A DNA stretch of 64,000 nucleotides, from NCBI RefSeq assembly GCF_001896205.1, contig NZ_MPNU01000001.1, positions 3,770,032 through 3,834,031 on the forward strand. Reading direction: 5' to 3'. Positions 9,513 to 18,302 of the stretch are shown here, one piece after another. Positions within the stretch are counted from its first letter, which is position 1. Every line of letters starts with the position of its first letter. The translations under genes were made by a program, and so were the position numbers. This stretch comes from Edwardsiella piscicida. GTDB lineage: Bacteria; Pseudomonadota; Gammaproteobacteria; Enterobacterales; Enterobacteriaceae. The notes beneath the pieces were generated by a model. The model saw nothing but the letters and a program-made list of their open reading frames with translations, was not told the origin of the DNA and did not search any database.

Positions 9513-10505
9513 CTATGCCCCCGCCTCCTGTTCCACGGCAAAACAGGCGATCATCTGATCGCCATAGCGACGCAGCGGCGGCTGCAGCTGGCGACAGGTA
9601 TCAAAGGCGCAGCGGCAGCGGGCGTTAAAGGCGCAGCCGGGCGGTGGATTGAGCGGACTGGGCAGCTCCCCGCTCAGCTTGATCCGCTCGCGGCGCATCT
9701 GCGGATTCAGCCGCGGCGTCGCCGACAGCAGCGCCTGGGTATAGGGATGACGCGGATTGCCGAACACCGCCGCCTTACTGCCCTTCTCAACGCAGCGTCC
9801 CAGGTACATCACCATCACCTCATCGGCGATATGCTCTACCACCGACAGATCGTGTGAGATAAAGACATAGGAAAGCCCCAGCTCCCGCTGCAGATCCATC
9901 ATCAGATTGAGTACCTGCGCTCGCACCGACACGTCGAGTGCCGACACCGGCTCATCGGCGATCACCACGTCCGGATTTAACATCAGGCCGCGGGCAATAG
10001 CGATACGCTGACGCTGACCGCCGGAAAACATATGGGGATAGCGATCGTAGTGCTCGGTCTTTAGACCGACCCGCGCCATCATCGCCAGCGCCCGCTCGCG
10101 CCGCTGGTCGCGCGACAGCGACGTATTGATCCGCAGCGGCTCCTCAAGGATCGCACCGACCTTCTTGCGCGGGTTCAGCGAGGCGTAGGGGTTCTGGAAC
10201 ACGATCTGGATCTTCTGGCGGCGCAGCTTTTGCGCCTGCGCATCGGGCTGCAGCAGATCCTGGCCCTGATAATAGAGCTCGCCGGCGCTCGGCGTTTCGA
10301 TCATCGTCAGCAGACGTCCCAGCGTCGACTTACCGCAGCCGGACTCCCCGACCACCGCCAGGGTTTTTCCCCGTTCCAGGCTGAACGAGACACCGTCCAG
10401 CGCCTTGACCAGCCTTTCTGGGGAAAACAGCCCGCTCTTGACCGGATAATGCTTTTTCAGGTCCACCGCCTGCAGTAACGGCGCCTGTAATATGGCTTCA
10501 CTCAT
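9513..10505 (-). CDS. dppF: Dipeptide ABC transporter ATP-binding protein DppF
   Basis: One of the two ATPases of the dipeptide importer, acting with DppD on the inner face of the membrane. From the ATG at 10505 it is 330 residues. It has Walker [13 protein letters not shown] signature FSGGQRQRI, Walker B VVIADEP, a conserved H-loop (FISHDLS) and the C-terminal oligopeptide/dipeptide region ending in the Cys-rich [11 protein letters not shown] segment that is typical of OppF/DppF. A longer frame to 10595 has no family similarity in its first 30 residues and covers the end of dppD, so it is rejected. It overlaps dppD by four bases (ATGA). Confidence 0.97.
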   Translation of the reverse strand: MSEAILQAPLLQAVDLKKHYPVKSGLFSPERLVKALDGVSFSLERGKTLAVVGESGCGKSTLGRLLTMIETPSAGELYYQGQDLLQPDAQAQKLRRQKIQIVFQNPYASLNPRKKVGAILEEPLRINTSLSRDQRRERALAMMARVGLKTEHYDRYPHMFSGGQRQRIAIARGLMLNPDVVIADEPVSALDVSVRAQVLNLMMDLQRELGLSYVFISHDLSVVEHIADEVMVMYLGRCVEKGSKAAVFGNPRHPYTQALLSATPRLNPQMRRERIKLSGELPSPLNPPPGCAFNARCRCAFDTCRQLQPPLRRYGDQMIACFAVEQEAGA

Positions 10506-11482
10506 GCTGTCGGCCTCCCGGCGTCGTCCAATGGGGTGTGGCACTTCACCGCCCGCCCGTGCAGGTGGCGCAGCGACGGCTCCTCGCGCCGACACTGCTC
10601 GGTCGCATAGGGGCAGCGCGGATTGAGCAGGCAGCCCGTCGGGCGATCGTACTTACCCGGCACCACCCCCGGCAGCGACACCAAACGCTCGCCGTCCACC
10701 GCGAACTCGGGCAGCGCCCGCAGCAGCGCCTGGGTGTAGGGGTGGCGCGGCGTGTGGAAAATCTCGCCGGCCAGCCCAGACTCCACCACCTGCCCGGCGT
10801 ACATCACGATGATCTTATGCGCCGCCTCTGCCACCAGCGCCAGGTCGTGGGTGATCAGCACCAGCGCCATATCTTCCCGCTGCTGCAGCGCCAGCAGCAG
10901 TTCGATAATCTGCGCCTGAATGGTCACATCCAGCGCGGTGGTCGGCTCATCGGCAATCAGCAGCTTGGGACGGCAGGCGATCGCCATGGCGATCATTACG
11001 CGCTGACTCATACCGCCGGAAAGCTGATGCGGATAGACCGACAGGCGCGACGCCGGATCGGGAATACCGACCTGGGTGAGCAGGTCGATGGCGCGCTGAC
11101 GCCGGGTGCGCCGGTTGCCCCCCTGATGCACCTTCAGCGCCTCCATAATCTGAAATCCCACCGTGTAGCAGGGATTCAGGCTGGTCATCGGGTCTTGGAA
11201 TATCATCGCCACCTCGGCCCCCACCAGCTGGCGTCGCTCCCGCTCGGAGATACGCTGCAGATCGGCGCCGTTAAAGCTCAGCCGCTGTGCCGTCACCCGC
11301 CCGGGAAAATCGATCAGCCCCATAATGGCCAGCGAGCTGACCGATTTGCCGGAGCCGGACTCACCGACAATCCCCACCACCTCTCCCTGCTCAACCTGAT
11401 AGCTGATGCGGTCAACCGCACGGAAAGGGGCGCTATCGTCGCCGAAATGCACCGATAGCTGATCTACATCCAGTAATGCCAT
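10502..11482 (-). CDS. dppD: Dipeptide ABC transporter ATP-binding protein DppD
   Basis: Second ATPase of the dipeptide importer; 326 residues, the family length. Walker A GESGSGKS, signature LSGGMSQRV, Walker [15 protein letters not shown] and H-loop LITHDLAL are present, as is the C-terminal [10 protein letters not shown] motif of the OppD/DppD group. It starts about 10 bp downstream of dppC and its stop overlaps dppF. Confidence 0.97.
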   Translation of the reverse strand: MALLDVDQLSVHFGDDSAPFRAVDRISYQVEQGEVVGIVGESGSGKSVSSLAIMGLIDFPGRVTAQRLSFNGADLQRISERERRQLVGAEVAMIFQDPMTSLNPCYTVGFQIMEALKVHQGGNRRTRRQRAIDLLTQVGIPDPASRLSVYPHQLSGGMSQRVMIAMAIACRPKLLIADEPTTALDVTIQAQIIELLLALQQREDMALVLITHDLALVAEAAHKIIVMYAGQVVESGLAGEIFHTPRHPYTQALLRALPEFAVDGERLVSLPGVVPGKYDRPTGCLLNPRCPYATEQCRREEPSLRHLHGRAVKCHTPLDDAGRPTA

Positions 11483-11492
11483 GTCCCTCTCC

Positions 11493-12413
11493 TTACTGCT
11501 TCAGCTTCGGATCCAGCGCATCGCGCAGGCCGTCGCCCATCAGGTTAAACGCCAGTACCGTCAACAGAATGGCCAGCCCGGGGAAGGTCACCACCCACCA
11601 GGCGCTCTGGGCGAACTGCAGCACATCGGACAGCATGGTCCCCCACTCCGGCGTCGGCGGCTGGGCACCCATACCCAGGAACCCCAGCGCGGCCATGTCC
11701 AGGATCGCATTAGAAAACCCCAGCGACGCCTGCACGATCAGCGGCGCCAGGCAGTTGGGCAGGATATTGACGAACATCTGACGCAGCGCACCGGCGCCGG
11801 CCACCCCGGAGGCGGTCACATAGTCGCGATGCACCTCCGCCAATACCGCGGCGCGCGTCAGGCGGACATAGTGCGGCAGCGCCACAAAGGTCAGCGCCAG
11901 CGACGCATTCACGATCGAGGGGCCGAACATGGCCACCAGCACCAGCGCCAGCAGCAGGCTCGGCAGCGCCAGCATGATATCGACTACCCGCATGATCAGC
12001 GCATCGACCGCACCGCCGAAGTAGCCCGCCAGCAGCCCCAGCACCACCCCGAGGATCAGCGACAGCGCGACCACCAGACAGCCCACCAGCAGCGACAGAC
12101 GGGCGCCGTAAATCAGCCGCGACAGCACATCGCGCCCCACGTCATCGGTGCCCAGAATAAAGCGCCAGCTGCCGCCGGCCTCCCAGACCGGCGGACGTAG
12201 CAGCGCATCGCGGAACTGCTCCTGCGGCAGGTGCGGCGCAATGACATTGGCCCCCAGCGCCACCACCACCACGATCGCCACGTAGATAAGCCCAGCGACA
12301 GCGCCTTTATTGCGGCGAAAATAGTGCCAGAACTCCTGCAGCGGCGTCATCGGCCGCGGGGCCGCGACGCCGGATGCGGTGGCCGCCGTCGCGGCCGTTG
12401 TTGGTTCAGACAT
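11493..12413 (-). CDS. dppC: Dipeptide ABC transporter permease DppC
   Basis: Inner-membrane permease partner of DppB. The ATG at 12413 gives 306 residues (E. coli 300); the extra residues are an Ala/Thr-rich N-terminus before [12 protein letters not shown], where similarity to E. coli begins. The EAA loop for ATPase docking ([17 protein letters not shown]) is clear, and five to six membrane helices are visible. A 20-residue longer reading to 12473 overlaps dppB and is not supported. Confidence 0.96.
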   Translation of the reverse strand: MSEPTTAATAATASGVAAPRPMTPLQEFWHYFRRNKGAVAGLIYVAIVVVVALGANVIAPHLPQEQFRDALLRPPVWEAGGSWRFILGTDDVGRDVLSRLIYGARLSLLVGCLVVALSLILGVVLGLLAGYFGGAVDALIMRVVDIMLALPSLLLALVLVAMFGPSIVNASLALTFVALPHYVRLTRAAVLAEVHRDYVTASGVAGAGALRQMFVNILPNCLAPLIVQASLGFSNAILDMAALGFLGMGAQPPTPEWGTMLSDVLQFAQSAWWVVTFPGLAILLTVLAFNLMGDGLRDALDPKLKQ

Positions 12414-12423
12414 CAGCGGCCTC

Positions 12424-13443
12424 CTAGTGTTTATGGCGGATACGCGGGTTAACGATGCCGTACAGCACGTCAACCAGCAGGTTAACCAGAATGATCATGC
12501 TGGCGACCAGCAGAACGCCGCCCTGCACCACCGGATAGTCGCGGCGCTGCAGACCGTCGATCAGCCAACGCCCCAGCCCCGGCCAAGAGAAGATGGTCTC
12601 CGTCAGGATGGCCCCGGCCAGCAGCGTACCGACCTGCAGGCCGATCACCGTCACCACCGGCAGCAGCGCGTTGCGCAGGGCATGCACCACGATCACCCGC
12701 AGACGGCTCAGCCCCTTAGCGCGGGCGGTGCGGATATAGTCCTCGCTCAGCACCTCCAGCATCGCCGAGCGGGTCATGCGCACGATCACCGCCAGCGGAA
12801 TGGTCCCCAGCACGATAGAGGGCAGGATCAGGTGCATCACCGCATCCTTAAAGTCCCCCGGCTCCCCCCACAGCAGGGTGTCGATCAGCATAAAGCCGGT
12901 CAACGGGTGGCTATCGTCCAGAAATACCGTGTCGCTGATACGCCCGGAAACCGGCGTCAAATCCAGATTTACCGAGACCAGCATGATCAGCATCATGCCC
13001 CACCAGAAAATCGGCATGGAGTAGCCGGTCAGCGCCACGCCGACCGCCGTATGGTCAAAGATCGACCCCCGTTTGACGGCCGCCAGCACCCCGATAGGAA
13101 TCCCCAGTAGCACCGCGAACAGCATGGCGCAGATCCCCAGCTCCAGCGTCGCCTGAAAGCGCGGCACAAACTCCTGCCACACCGGAGTCCGGCTCTTCAG
13201 GGACTGACCGAGGTTGCCGTGCAGCACGTCGTCGATATAGATAAAGTATTGTTGATATAGCGGCTTATCCAGCCCCATCTCAGCCATGATCTGAGCATGA
13301 CGTTCCGCGGAGATCCCGCGCTCGCCCGCCATGATCATCACCGGATCGCCGGGGATCATGTGCACAAACGCGAATGTCAGCAACGTAATGCCGATAAACG
13401 TTGGGATGACCAGCCCCAAACGCCGGAGAATAAACTGCAGCAT
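12424..13443 (-). CDS. dppB: Dipeptide ABC transporter permease DppB
   Basis: Inner-membrane permease, 339 residues from the ATG at 13443, identical in length to E. coli DppB and starting MLQFILRRLGLVIPTF. Multiple membrane helices and the EAA-type loop (ARAKGLSRLRVIVVHALRN) are visible. A longer in-frame reading to 13500 is not conserved. It is separated from dppA by 150 bp containing a stable hairpin, and from dppC by only 10 bp. Confidence 0.96.
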   Translation of the reverse strand: MLQFILRRLGLVIPTFIGITLLTFAFVHMIPGDPVMIMAGERGISAERHAQIMAEMGLDKPLYQQYFIYIDDVLHGNLGQSLKSRTPVWQEFVPRFQATLELGICAMLFAVLLGIPIGVLAAVKRGSIFDHTAVGVALTGYSMPIFWWGMMLIMLVSVNLDLTPVSGRISDTVFLDDSHPLTGFMLIDTLLWGEPGDFKDAVMHLILPSIVLGTIPLAVIVRMTRSAMLEVLSEDYIRTARAKGLSRLRVIVVHALRNALLPVVTVIGLQVGTLLAGAILTETIFSWPGLGRWLIDGLQRRDYPVVQGGVLLVASMIILVNLLVDVLYGIVNPRIRHKH

Positions 13444-13566
13444 AGCCCGAACTCTCTGTAGTTGGCCGGCACCCACCCGCCGGCCCGCTGCGCTGCGCAA
13501 GAGTGCGCAGCGCCTGATACCGGAGACCGCCTAGCCTCACGGCCATGCGGCGGTACGGTTCACGAA

Positions 13567-13586
13567 GCCCCTCACCCTTGAGGGGC
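13567..13586 (-). terminator. Stem-loop between dppA and dppB
   Basis: An 8-bp GC-rich stem (GCCCCTCA with TGAGGGGC) and a 4-nt loop lie 8 bp after the dppA stop. On the coding strand there is no T-run after it, so it looks like a 3'-end stabiliser or partial attenuator rather than a full terminator. It would keep dppA mRNA more abundant than dppBCDF, as is usual for binding-protein genes. Confidence 0.5.
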
Positions 13587-13593
13587 GGCAGGA

Positions 13594-15222
13594 TTACTCC
13601 AGGGAGACCTGATTGAAGTGATGCTTGCCCAGCGGATCCACGACGTAGCCCTTCACCTCTTTACGCACCGGCTCATAGACGGTGGAGTGGGCGATGATCA
13701 GCGCCGGTGCCTGGTCATGCATAATCACCTGCGCCTGGCGATACAGCTCGGCGCGCTTGGCCTGATCCGCCTCGGCGCGCGCCGGCTGAATCACCGCCTC
13801 AAACGGCTGATAGCACCAGCGAGAGTAGTTGGAGCCCTGCTTGGCCGCATCGCAGCTGAACAGCGTGGCGAAGAAGTTGTCCGGATCGCCGTTATCGCCG
13901 GTCCAGCCCATCATCACCGTCTGGTGTTCGCCGTCTTTCGCGCGCTTGAGGTACTCCCCCCACTCATAGGTCACAATCTTGGCTTTTACGCCGATCTTGT
14001 CCCAGTCCGCCTGGATCATCTCGGCCATGCGGCGCGCGTTGGGGTTATAGGGACGCTGCACCGGCATCGCCCACAGGTCGATGCTGAATCCCTCTGCCAA
14101 GCCGGCCTCTTTCAGCAGCGCTTTGGCCTTCTCCGGATCGTACGGGTAATCCTTAATCTCGTCGTTATAGCCCCACATGGTCGGCGGTATCAGGTTTTTC
14201 GCCGGCTGCCCGGCCTTCTGATAGACGGCCTCAATGATGGCCGGTTTGTTGACCGCCATGGTCAGCGCCTGACGCACCTTGACGTTGTCCAGCGGCTTTT
14301 TATCGACGTTAAACGACAGGTAGCCCACGTTGAGCCCCGGCTGCTCCAGCAGGGTAATGTTCTTATCCTGCTTCATGCGCGCCAGATCCGCCGGGTTCGG
14401 GTACGGCATCACCTGACACTCATTCTTCTGCAGCTTAGCGTAGCGTACCGAGGCATCCGGCGTAATGGAGAACACCAGGCGGTCAATCTTCGGCTGCGGG
14501 CCCCAGTAGTCTTTGTTGGCCTTATAGAGGATCTTCGAATCCTTCTGGTACTGCACCAGCTGGAAGGGACCGGTGCCCAGCGGCTCCAGATCGATCTTCT
14601 CCGGGGTGCCCGCCTTCATCATGGCATCGGCATATTCAGCAGACAGGATCGACGCGAAATCCATCGCCAGATCCGCCAGGAACGGCGACTCCGGGTGATT
14701 CAGTTCGATGCGCACCGTGCTATCGTTCACCTTTTCGACCTTGGCGATCAGCTCCGGCAGCCCCATCCCCTGAAAGTACTCATAGCTGCCGCCGGAGACC
14801 TTGTGGTACGGGTGGTTCGGATCGCGCTGGCGTTCGAAGGAGAACACCACGTCATCGGCGTTGAAGTCGCGGGTCGGCTTAAACAGCTTACTGCCCTGCC
14901 ACTTCACCCCCTTGCGCAGATGAAAGGTATAGGTCTTGCCATCGGGGCTTACCTCCCAGCTCTCCGCCAGCCCGGGCTCGATCTCCGTGCTCCCGTTCTT
15001 AAACTCAATCAGGCGGTTATAGATGGGGACCGCGCTGGCGTCATAGGTGGTACCGGAGGTAAACAGCTGCGGGTTAAACCCCTCAGGCGATCCCTCAGAA
15101 CAGTACACCAGGGTTTTTGCCTGCAAACTGCCGGCGATCGCCAACGCGACCAGGCCGACGCCCCATTTCAGCGCGACGGCGCCTGCGCCACGCCCCGTAG
15201 ATACGTGATGATTGGAAGACAT
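13594..15222 (-). CDS. dppA: Periplasmic dipeptide-binding protein DppA
   Basis: Solute-binding protein (SBP family 5) that captures dipeptides in the periplasm, delivers them to DppBCDF and, in E. coli, also signals peptides to the chemoreceptor Tap. The ATG at 15222 has a GGAG Shine-Dalgarno nine bases upstream and gives 542 residues: a signal peptide ending SLQA before KTLVYCSEGSPEGFNPQ, the exact mature N-terminus of the family. An in-frame ATG at 15237 overlaps that Shine-Dalgarno and is less likely; the open frame to 15375 is leader. First gene of dppABCDF. Confidence 0.97.
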   Translation of the reverse strand: MSSNHHVSTGRGAGAVALKWGVGLVALAIAGSLQAKTLVYCSEGSPEGFNPQLFTSGTTYDASAVPIYNRLIEFKNGSTEIEPGLAESWEVSPDGKTYTFHLRKGVKWQGSKLFKPTRDFNADDVVFSFERQRDPNHPYHKVSGGSYEYFQGMGLPELIAKVEKVNDSTVRIELNHPESPFLADLAMDFASILSAEYADAMMKAGTPEKIDLEPLGTGPFQLVQYQKDSKILYKANKDYWGPQPKIDRLVFSITPDASVRYAKLQKNECQVMPYPNPADLARMKQDKNITLLEQPGLNVGYLSFNVDKKPLDNVKVRQALTMAVNKPAIIEAVYQKAGQPAKNLIPPTMWGYNDEIKDYPYDPEKAKALLKEAGLAEGFSIDLWAMPVQRPYNPNARRMAEMIQADWDKIGVKAKIVTYEWGEYLKRAKDGEHQTVMMGWTGDNGDPDNFFATLFSCDAAKQGSNYSRWCYQPFEAVIQPARAEADQAKRAELYRQAQVIMHDQAPALIIAHSTVYEPVRKEVKGYVVDPLGKHHFNQVSLE

Positions 15223-15231
15223 AACATTGAA

Positions 15232-15255
15232 CTCCATACTGTGATGTTGTGTGAC
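15232..15255 (-). promoter_or_regulatory. dppA ribosome-binding site and C/A-rich candidate GcvB target
   Basis: Immediately upstream of the dppA GGAG the mRNA reads CACACAACATCACAG, a C/A-rich stretch. In E. coli and Salmonella the small RNA GcvB represses dppA by pairing with a similar C/A-rich segment beside the ribosome-binding site. The resemblance is visible here; regulation is inferred, and gcvB is not in this window. Confidence 0.45.
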
Positions 15256-15788
15256 CGGCGGATCTCTGTTTTTTTCTGTACGATCCGTCCGGCGGCGGCC
15301 TGAGCGGCCAAGGTGGGTAGACGATATCCCGGCGAGGAACGACTCATCGGGCAGTCCATCAGCGAATAGATGCACAATCCTGAAGCGCTGTTTTCACCTT
15401 ATACATCCCAATCTCTCAAGTGTTCCGGTTAACGTCAATATGACAAAATACAATTTATCGCCTAATAAATAAGCAATATTTTTGTATAAAAAAGGACAAA
15501 TAAACCTCACAGATAGGTCGAAATCTGCCCACGGTGAAATTACACCGTGCATTCCACCATGTAACAAAATTTTACCAGTCGATCTCCCTGTCGCCGCCGG
15601 CGAAAAAATTTATCTCAAATGTCGAATATATACACAGTTAACCCGGGAAAGTGCCATTAATACAGGGGAAAATTCTGCTGAAAACGGGTGCGCGCGCGCC
15701 ACAGCGGCCGTTTTTGCGGAAACGGCCTCAGGCGCAGCCGCGCCTTCGCGTTATGATCACAGGCATCATCATCAATGGGAGAAATACG
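15256..15788. other. dppA/yeaK divergent intergenic region
   Basis: About 530 bp without a supported gene. The dppA-proximal part is the dppA leader; the middle (about 15400-15500) is AT-rich and should hold the dppA promoter, with a TATAAG-like -10 on the minus strand at about 15399-15404. The yeaK promoter lies to the right. Short open frames here lack family similarity. Confidence 0.5.
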
Positions 15789-16283
15789 GTGTCACAGGCA
15801 ACATTTGAACAGCTGCAGCGGCTGCTGGATAGCCAAGGCGCGCGCTATCGCGTCGTTGAACACCCCAGCGCGGGGAAATCAGAAGAGGTGGCCAAAATTC
15901 GCGGCACCCAGCTTGGCCAGGGCGCCAAGGCGCTGGTCTGCCACGTCAAGGGGAATGGGATAAAGCAGCATGTGCTGGCGGTGCTGCCCGCCGATCAGCA
16001 GGCCGATCTCAGCGCGCTGGCGCGGGGCATCGGCGGCACTCGCGCCTCGTTGGCCAGCCCGGCAGAGGTCAGCGCGCTGACCGACTGCCTCTTTGGCGCG
16101 ATCCCCCCTTTCAGCCTGCATCCCGACCTGCTGCTGGTCGCCGATCCGCTGCTGTTTACCCGCTTTGAGGAGCTGGCCTTTAACGCCGGCACGCTGGAGC
16201 GCTCGCTGATCCTAAACTGCGCCGACTACCGGCGCATCGCCGCGCCGCGCTGCGTCGACTTTATTCGCCGTCAGGAGAGCTAA
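15789..16283 (+). CDS. yeaK: YeaK-like aminoacyl-tRNA deacylase (YbaK/ProX family)
   Basis: A trans-editing enzyme of the YbaK/ProX/INS family, which clears mischarged aminoacyl-tRNAs. The GTG at 15789 is preceded by GGGAG at seven bases and gives 164 residues, matching E. coli YeaK (167). Conserved blocks are visible: EEVAKIRGTQLGQGAKALVC, VKGNG, an IGGxRASLASPAEV segment and GAIPPFS, plus a C-terminal FNAG region. Upstream ATG codons in frame (15651, 15750) lack a ribosome-binding site and add unconserved sequence. It sits beside two tRNA-Pro genes, which is suggestive but may be chance; YeaK is not known to act on prolyl-tRNA specifically. Confidence 0.88.
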   Translation: MSQATFEQLQRLLDSQGARYRVVEHPSAGKSEEVAKIRGTQLGQGAKALVCHVKGNGIKQHVLAVLPADQQADLSALARGIGGTRASLASPAEVSALTDCLFGAIPPFSLHPDLLLVADPLLFTRFEELAFNAGTLERSLILNCADYRRIAAPRCVDFIRRQES

Positions 16284-16313
16284 GGCGCCCCGCGCTCACC
16301 CCGGCCACAATGC

Positions 16314-16342
16314 AAAAAGCCCAGCCATAAAGGCTGGGCTTT
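16314..16342 (-). terminator. Terminator of the downstream tRNA-Pro copy
   Basis: Stem GCCCAGCC/GGCTGGGC with a 5-nt loop, followed on the minus strand by T5. It lies 10 bp past the CCA end of the tRNA. Confidence 0.85.
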
Positions 16343-16351
16343 TCAGGAATT

Positions 16352-16428
16352 TGGTCGGCGAGAGAGGATTCGAACCTCCGACCCACACGTCCCGAACGTG
16401 TTGCGCTACCAGGCTGCGCTACTCGCCG
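16352..16428 (-). tRNA. tRNA-Pro (anticodon CGG), copy 1
   Basis: A 77-nt tRNA including an encoded CCA. The acceptor CGGCGAG pairs with CTCGCCG; the T-arm carries GGTTCGAATCC; the anticodon loop reads TTCGGGA inside a CACG/CGTG stem, so anticodon CGG, reading CCG proline codons. This is the E. coli proK equivalent. It is identical to the copy 216 bp away. Confidence 0.97.
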
Positions 16429-16440
16429 AATGCGGAGCGC

Positions 16441-16469
16441 ATGTTACTGCTAGCGCTACCCGTCGTCAA
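16441..16469 (-). promoter_or_regulatory. Promoter of tRNA-Pro copy 1
   Basis: On the minus strand TTGACG (16464-16469), a 17-bp spacer, then TAACAT (16441-16446). A GC-rich stretch follows the -10, typical of stringently controlled stable-RNA promoters. Confidence 0.75.
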
Positions 16470-16529
16470 CACCTTAACGCCCACCGGGGCTCGGCTTTTT
16501 TGCGTTTGACTGTAAAGCCCTCGTAACGC

Positions 16530-16557
16530 AAAAAACCCAGCCGTAAGGGCTGGGTTT
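16530..16557 (-). terminator. Terminator of the upstream tRNA-Pro copy
   Basis: Stem AACCCAGCC/GGCTGGGTT with a 5-nt loop, followed on the minus strand by T6. It separates the two tRNA units, so each copy is transcribed on its own. Confidence 0.85.
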
Positions 16558-16567
16558 CTCAGGAATT

Positions 16568-16644
16568 TGGTCGGCGAGAGAGGATTCGAACCTCCGACCC
16601 ACACGTCCCGAACGTGTTGCGCTACCAGGCTGCGCTACTCGCCG
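16568..16644 (-). tRNA. tRNA-Pro (anticodon CGG), copy 2
   Basis: Base-for-base the same 77-nt tRNA-Pro(CGG) as the neighbouring copy, CCA encoded. It is the upstream member of the tandem pair in the direction of transcription and has its own promoter and terminator. Confidence 0.97.
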
Positions 16645-16656
16645 AATGCGGAGCGC

Positions 16657-16685
16657 ATGTTACTGCTAGCCTCCCCCGCCGTCAA
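16657..16685 (-). promoter_or_regulatory. Promoter of tRNA-Pro copy 2
   Basis: Minus-strand TTGACG (16680-16685), 17-bp spacer, TAACAT (16657-16662), GC-rich discriminator. Same architecture as the other copy. Confidence 0.75.
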
Positions 16686-16791
16686 CCCCCTTTTTGCATT
16701 ACGGCCGCCGTTTGTTGAGAAAACCGACCATCCGACGCTAAATCCATCCCGTTGTCTGCATTTTAGCCACAGTTCCCCGCCTTCAGATAGC

Positions 16792-16820
16792 AAAAAGCAT
16801 GGCCGAAGCCATGCTTTTTT
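16792..16820. terminator. Terminator downstream of uhpC
   Basis: A perfect 12-bp stem (AAAAAGCATGGC with its complement), loop CGAA, T6 at one end and A5 at the other; active in either direction. It ends the leftward uhpABC unit. Confidence 0.88.
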
Positions 16821-16850
16821 ATCGCGTCAATTTATCGAGTCAAAGCGAAC

Positions 16851-18197
16851 TCAGGCGTTAGCCTGCACCGCCGGCGGCGCTTTGCTATCAGCCTTCTGCG
16901 CACGCAGGAACGGCAGCAGAAACAGCGCAGACAGACAGGCGGCCACGGAAATCACGACGAAAAAGCCGTTCCAGTGCCACACTTCCATCACCCGCGCGAT
17001 CGGATAACCGGAAAGCGCCGCCCCCAGATAGGCGAACAGGCCGACAAAGCCGGTCGCTGCGCCGGCCGCATCCTTATGGGAACACTCGGCGGCGGCCATC
17101 CCGATCAGCATCTGCGGGCCAAAGATGAAGAAGCCGATGGAGAAGAAACAGGCGGCCTGCAGCGCATAGCTGCCGCCCGGCATCAGCCACAGCGCGGCCA
17201 CGGAGAGGAAGATCCCGATAGCGAAGATCAGGTTCATGGGACCACGGTTGCCGCGGAACAGCCTATCGGAACCCCAGCCGGCGACCAGGGAACCGATAAA
17301 GCCCCCCACCTCAAACAGCGACAGCGCCGAGTTGGCGGTCATCAGCGAGTAGCCCTTGGTCTGGGTCAGGTACAGGTTACCCCAGTCATTGATCGCGGTA
17401 CGTACGATATATACCAGTACATAAGAGACGGCCAGCAGCCAGATGTACTTATTTGTCAGCACATAGCGCTTGATGATCTCTTTATTGGAGAGCCCTTTGC
17501 CTTCGGACTCCTGCACCAGCTCCAGGGCGTCATTACGCCATTTGCCGACGCTCGGCAGCCCCATCGTGACCGGCTTGTCGCGCAGGCGCCAGCACATCAG
17601 CAGCCCCAGAACGATGCCGATAATCCCGGGGATGATCATGCCATAGCGCCAGCTGAAGTGCAGAGAGATAAAGCCGACCAGCAGCGGGATCAGCGCGCCG
17701 CCGACGTTATGAGAGGTATTCCAGATGGCCCACCAGCTGCCGCGTTCGGCGCGTGAATACCAGCTGGTCAGGATCTTCGAGCACGGCGGCCAGCCCCAGC
17801 CCTGGAAGAAGGCGTTAACCATCCACAGCGCTCCCAGCACCAGCAGCGACGAACTCATCCCGAAGACGATATTGATAATACCGGTCATGATCAGCCCCAG
17901 CCCCATAAAATAGCGCGGGTTAGAGCGATCGCTGATCATCCCGGAGATGAACTTGGAGCAGCCATAGGTGATATAGAACAGCGTACCCATGATGCCGATA
18001 TCGGACATGCTCAGCCCCAGATCGCTGATCATTTCCGGCATGATGAAGTTGAAGCTTTTGCGGGTAAAGTAAAAGGCGGCGTAGCCAACATACATGACCC
18101 ACATCAGCTGGATGCGCCAGTATTTATAGGCTGCATCAACCTTGGCGCTATCCTGGATCTCGGGCGCGTCGGTGCGGCTTTTCAGAAAAGACCACAT
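16851..18197 (-). CDS. uhpC: Sugar-phosphate sensor UhpC (MFS receptor)
   Basis: Membrane receptor of the organophosphate:phosphate antiporter family that senses external glucose-6-phosphate and activates UhpB. 448 residues (E. coli 439), twelve membrane helices. Diagnostic segments match UhpC rather than UhpT or GlpT: GYAAFYFTRKSFN, ITYGCSKFISGMISDRSN, NAFFQGWGWPPCSKILTSW and FGPQMLIGMAAAECSHKDAAG. The ATG at 18197 has a purine-rich stretch upstream. It is 105 bp downstream of uhpB. In E. coli uhpT follows uhpC; here a terminator and tRNA genes follow instead. Confidence 0.93.
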   Translation of the reverse strand: MWSFLKSRTDAPEIQDSAKVDAAYKYWRIQLMWVMYVGYAAFYFTRKSFNFIMPEMISDLGLSMSDIGIMGTLFYITYGCSKFISGMISDRSNPRYFMGLGLIMTGIINIVFGMSSSLLVLGALWMVNAFFQGWGWPPCSKILTSWYSRAERGSWWAIWNTSHNVGGALIPLLVGFISLHFSWRYGMIIPGIIGIVLGLLMCWRLRDKPVTMGLPSVGKWRNDALELVQESEGKGLSNKEIIKRYVLTNKYIWLLAVSYVLVYIVRTAINDWGNLYLTQTKGYSLMTANSALSLFEVGGFIGSLVAGWGSDRLFRGNRGPMNLIFAIGIFLSVAALWLMPGGSYALQAACFFSIGFFIFGPQMLIGMAAAECSHKDAAGAATGFVGLFAYLGAALSGYPIARVMEVWHWNGFFVVISVAACLSALFLLPFLRAQKADSKAPPAVQANA

Positions 18198-18302
18198 GGG
18201 GAAATACCTCGTGCGTGAAAACTCATCGTTGTAGCCGCTATGGTGCGTCGCGCGCGCGCGGGATAACTAATACAAATCCCCCGCCGCCGCTAAGAAAATC
18301 TC

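Larger units (their letters stand above)
16343..16670. repeat. Tandem duplication containing tRNA-Pro
   Basis: Two identical 112-bp blocks, 16343-16454 and 16559-16670, each containing the tRNA and the -10 side of its promoter. The -35 elements (both TTGACG, at 16464-16469 and 16680-16685) and the terminator stems outside the blocks are similar but not identical, which points to an older duplication with later correction of the tRNA cores. Confidence 0.9.

Noticed and set aside
13618-15303. 561-codon plus-strand open frame opposite dppA
   Set aside because: Antisense shadow in GC-rich DNA; dppA on the other strand is conserved end to end.
16343-16670. CRISPR-like direct repeats
   Set aside because: Only two units, each a full tRNA; explained by gene duplication.
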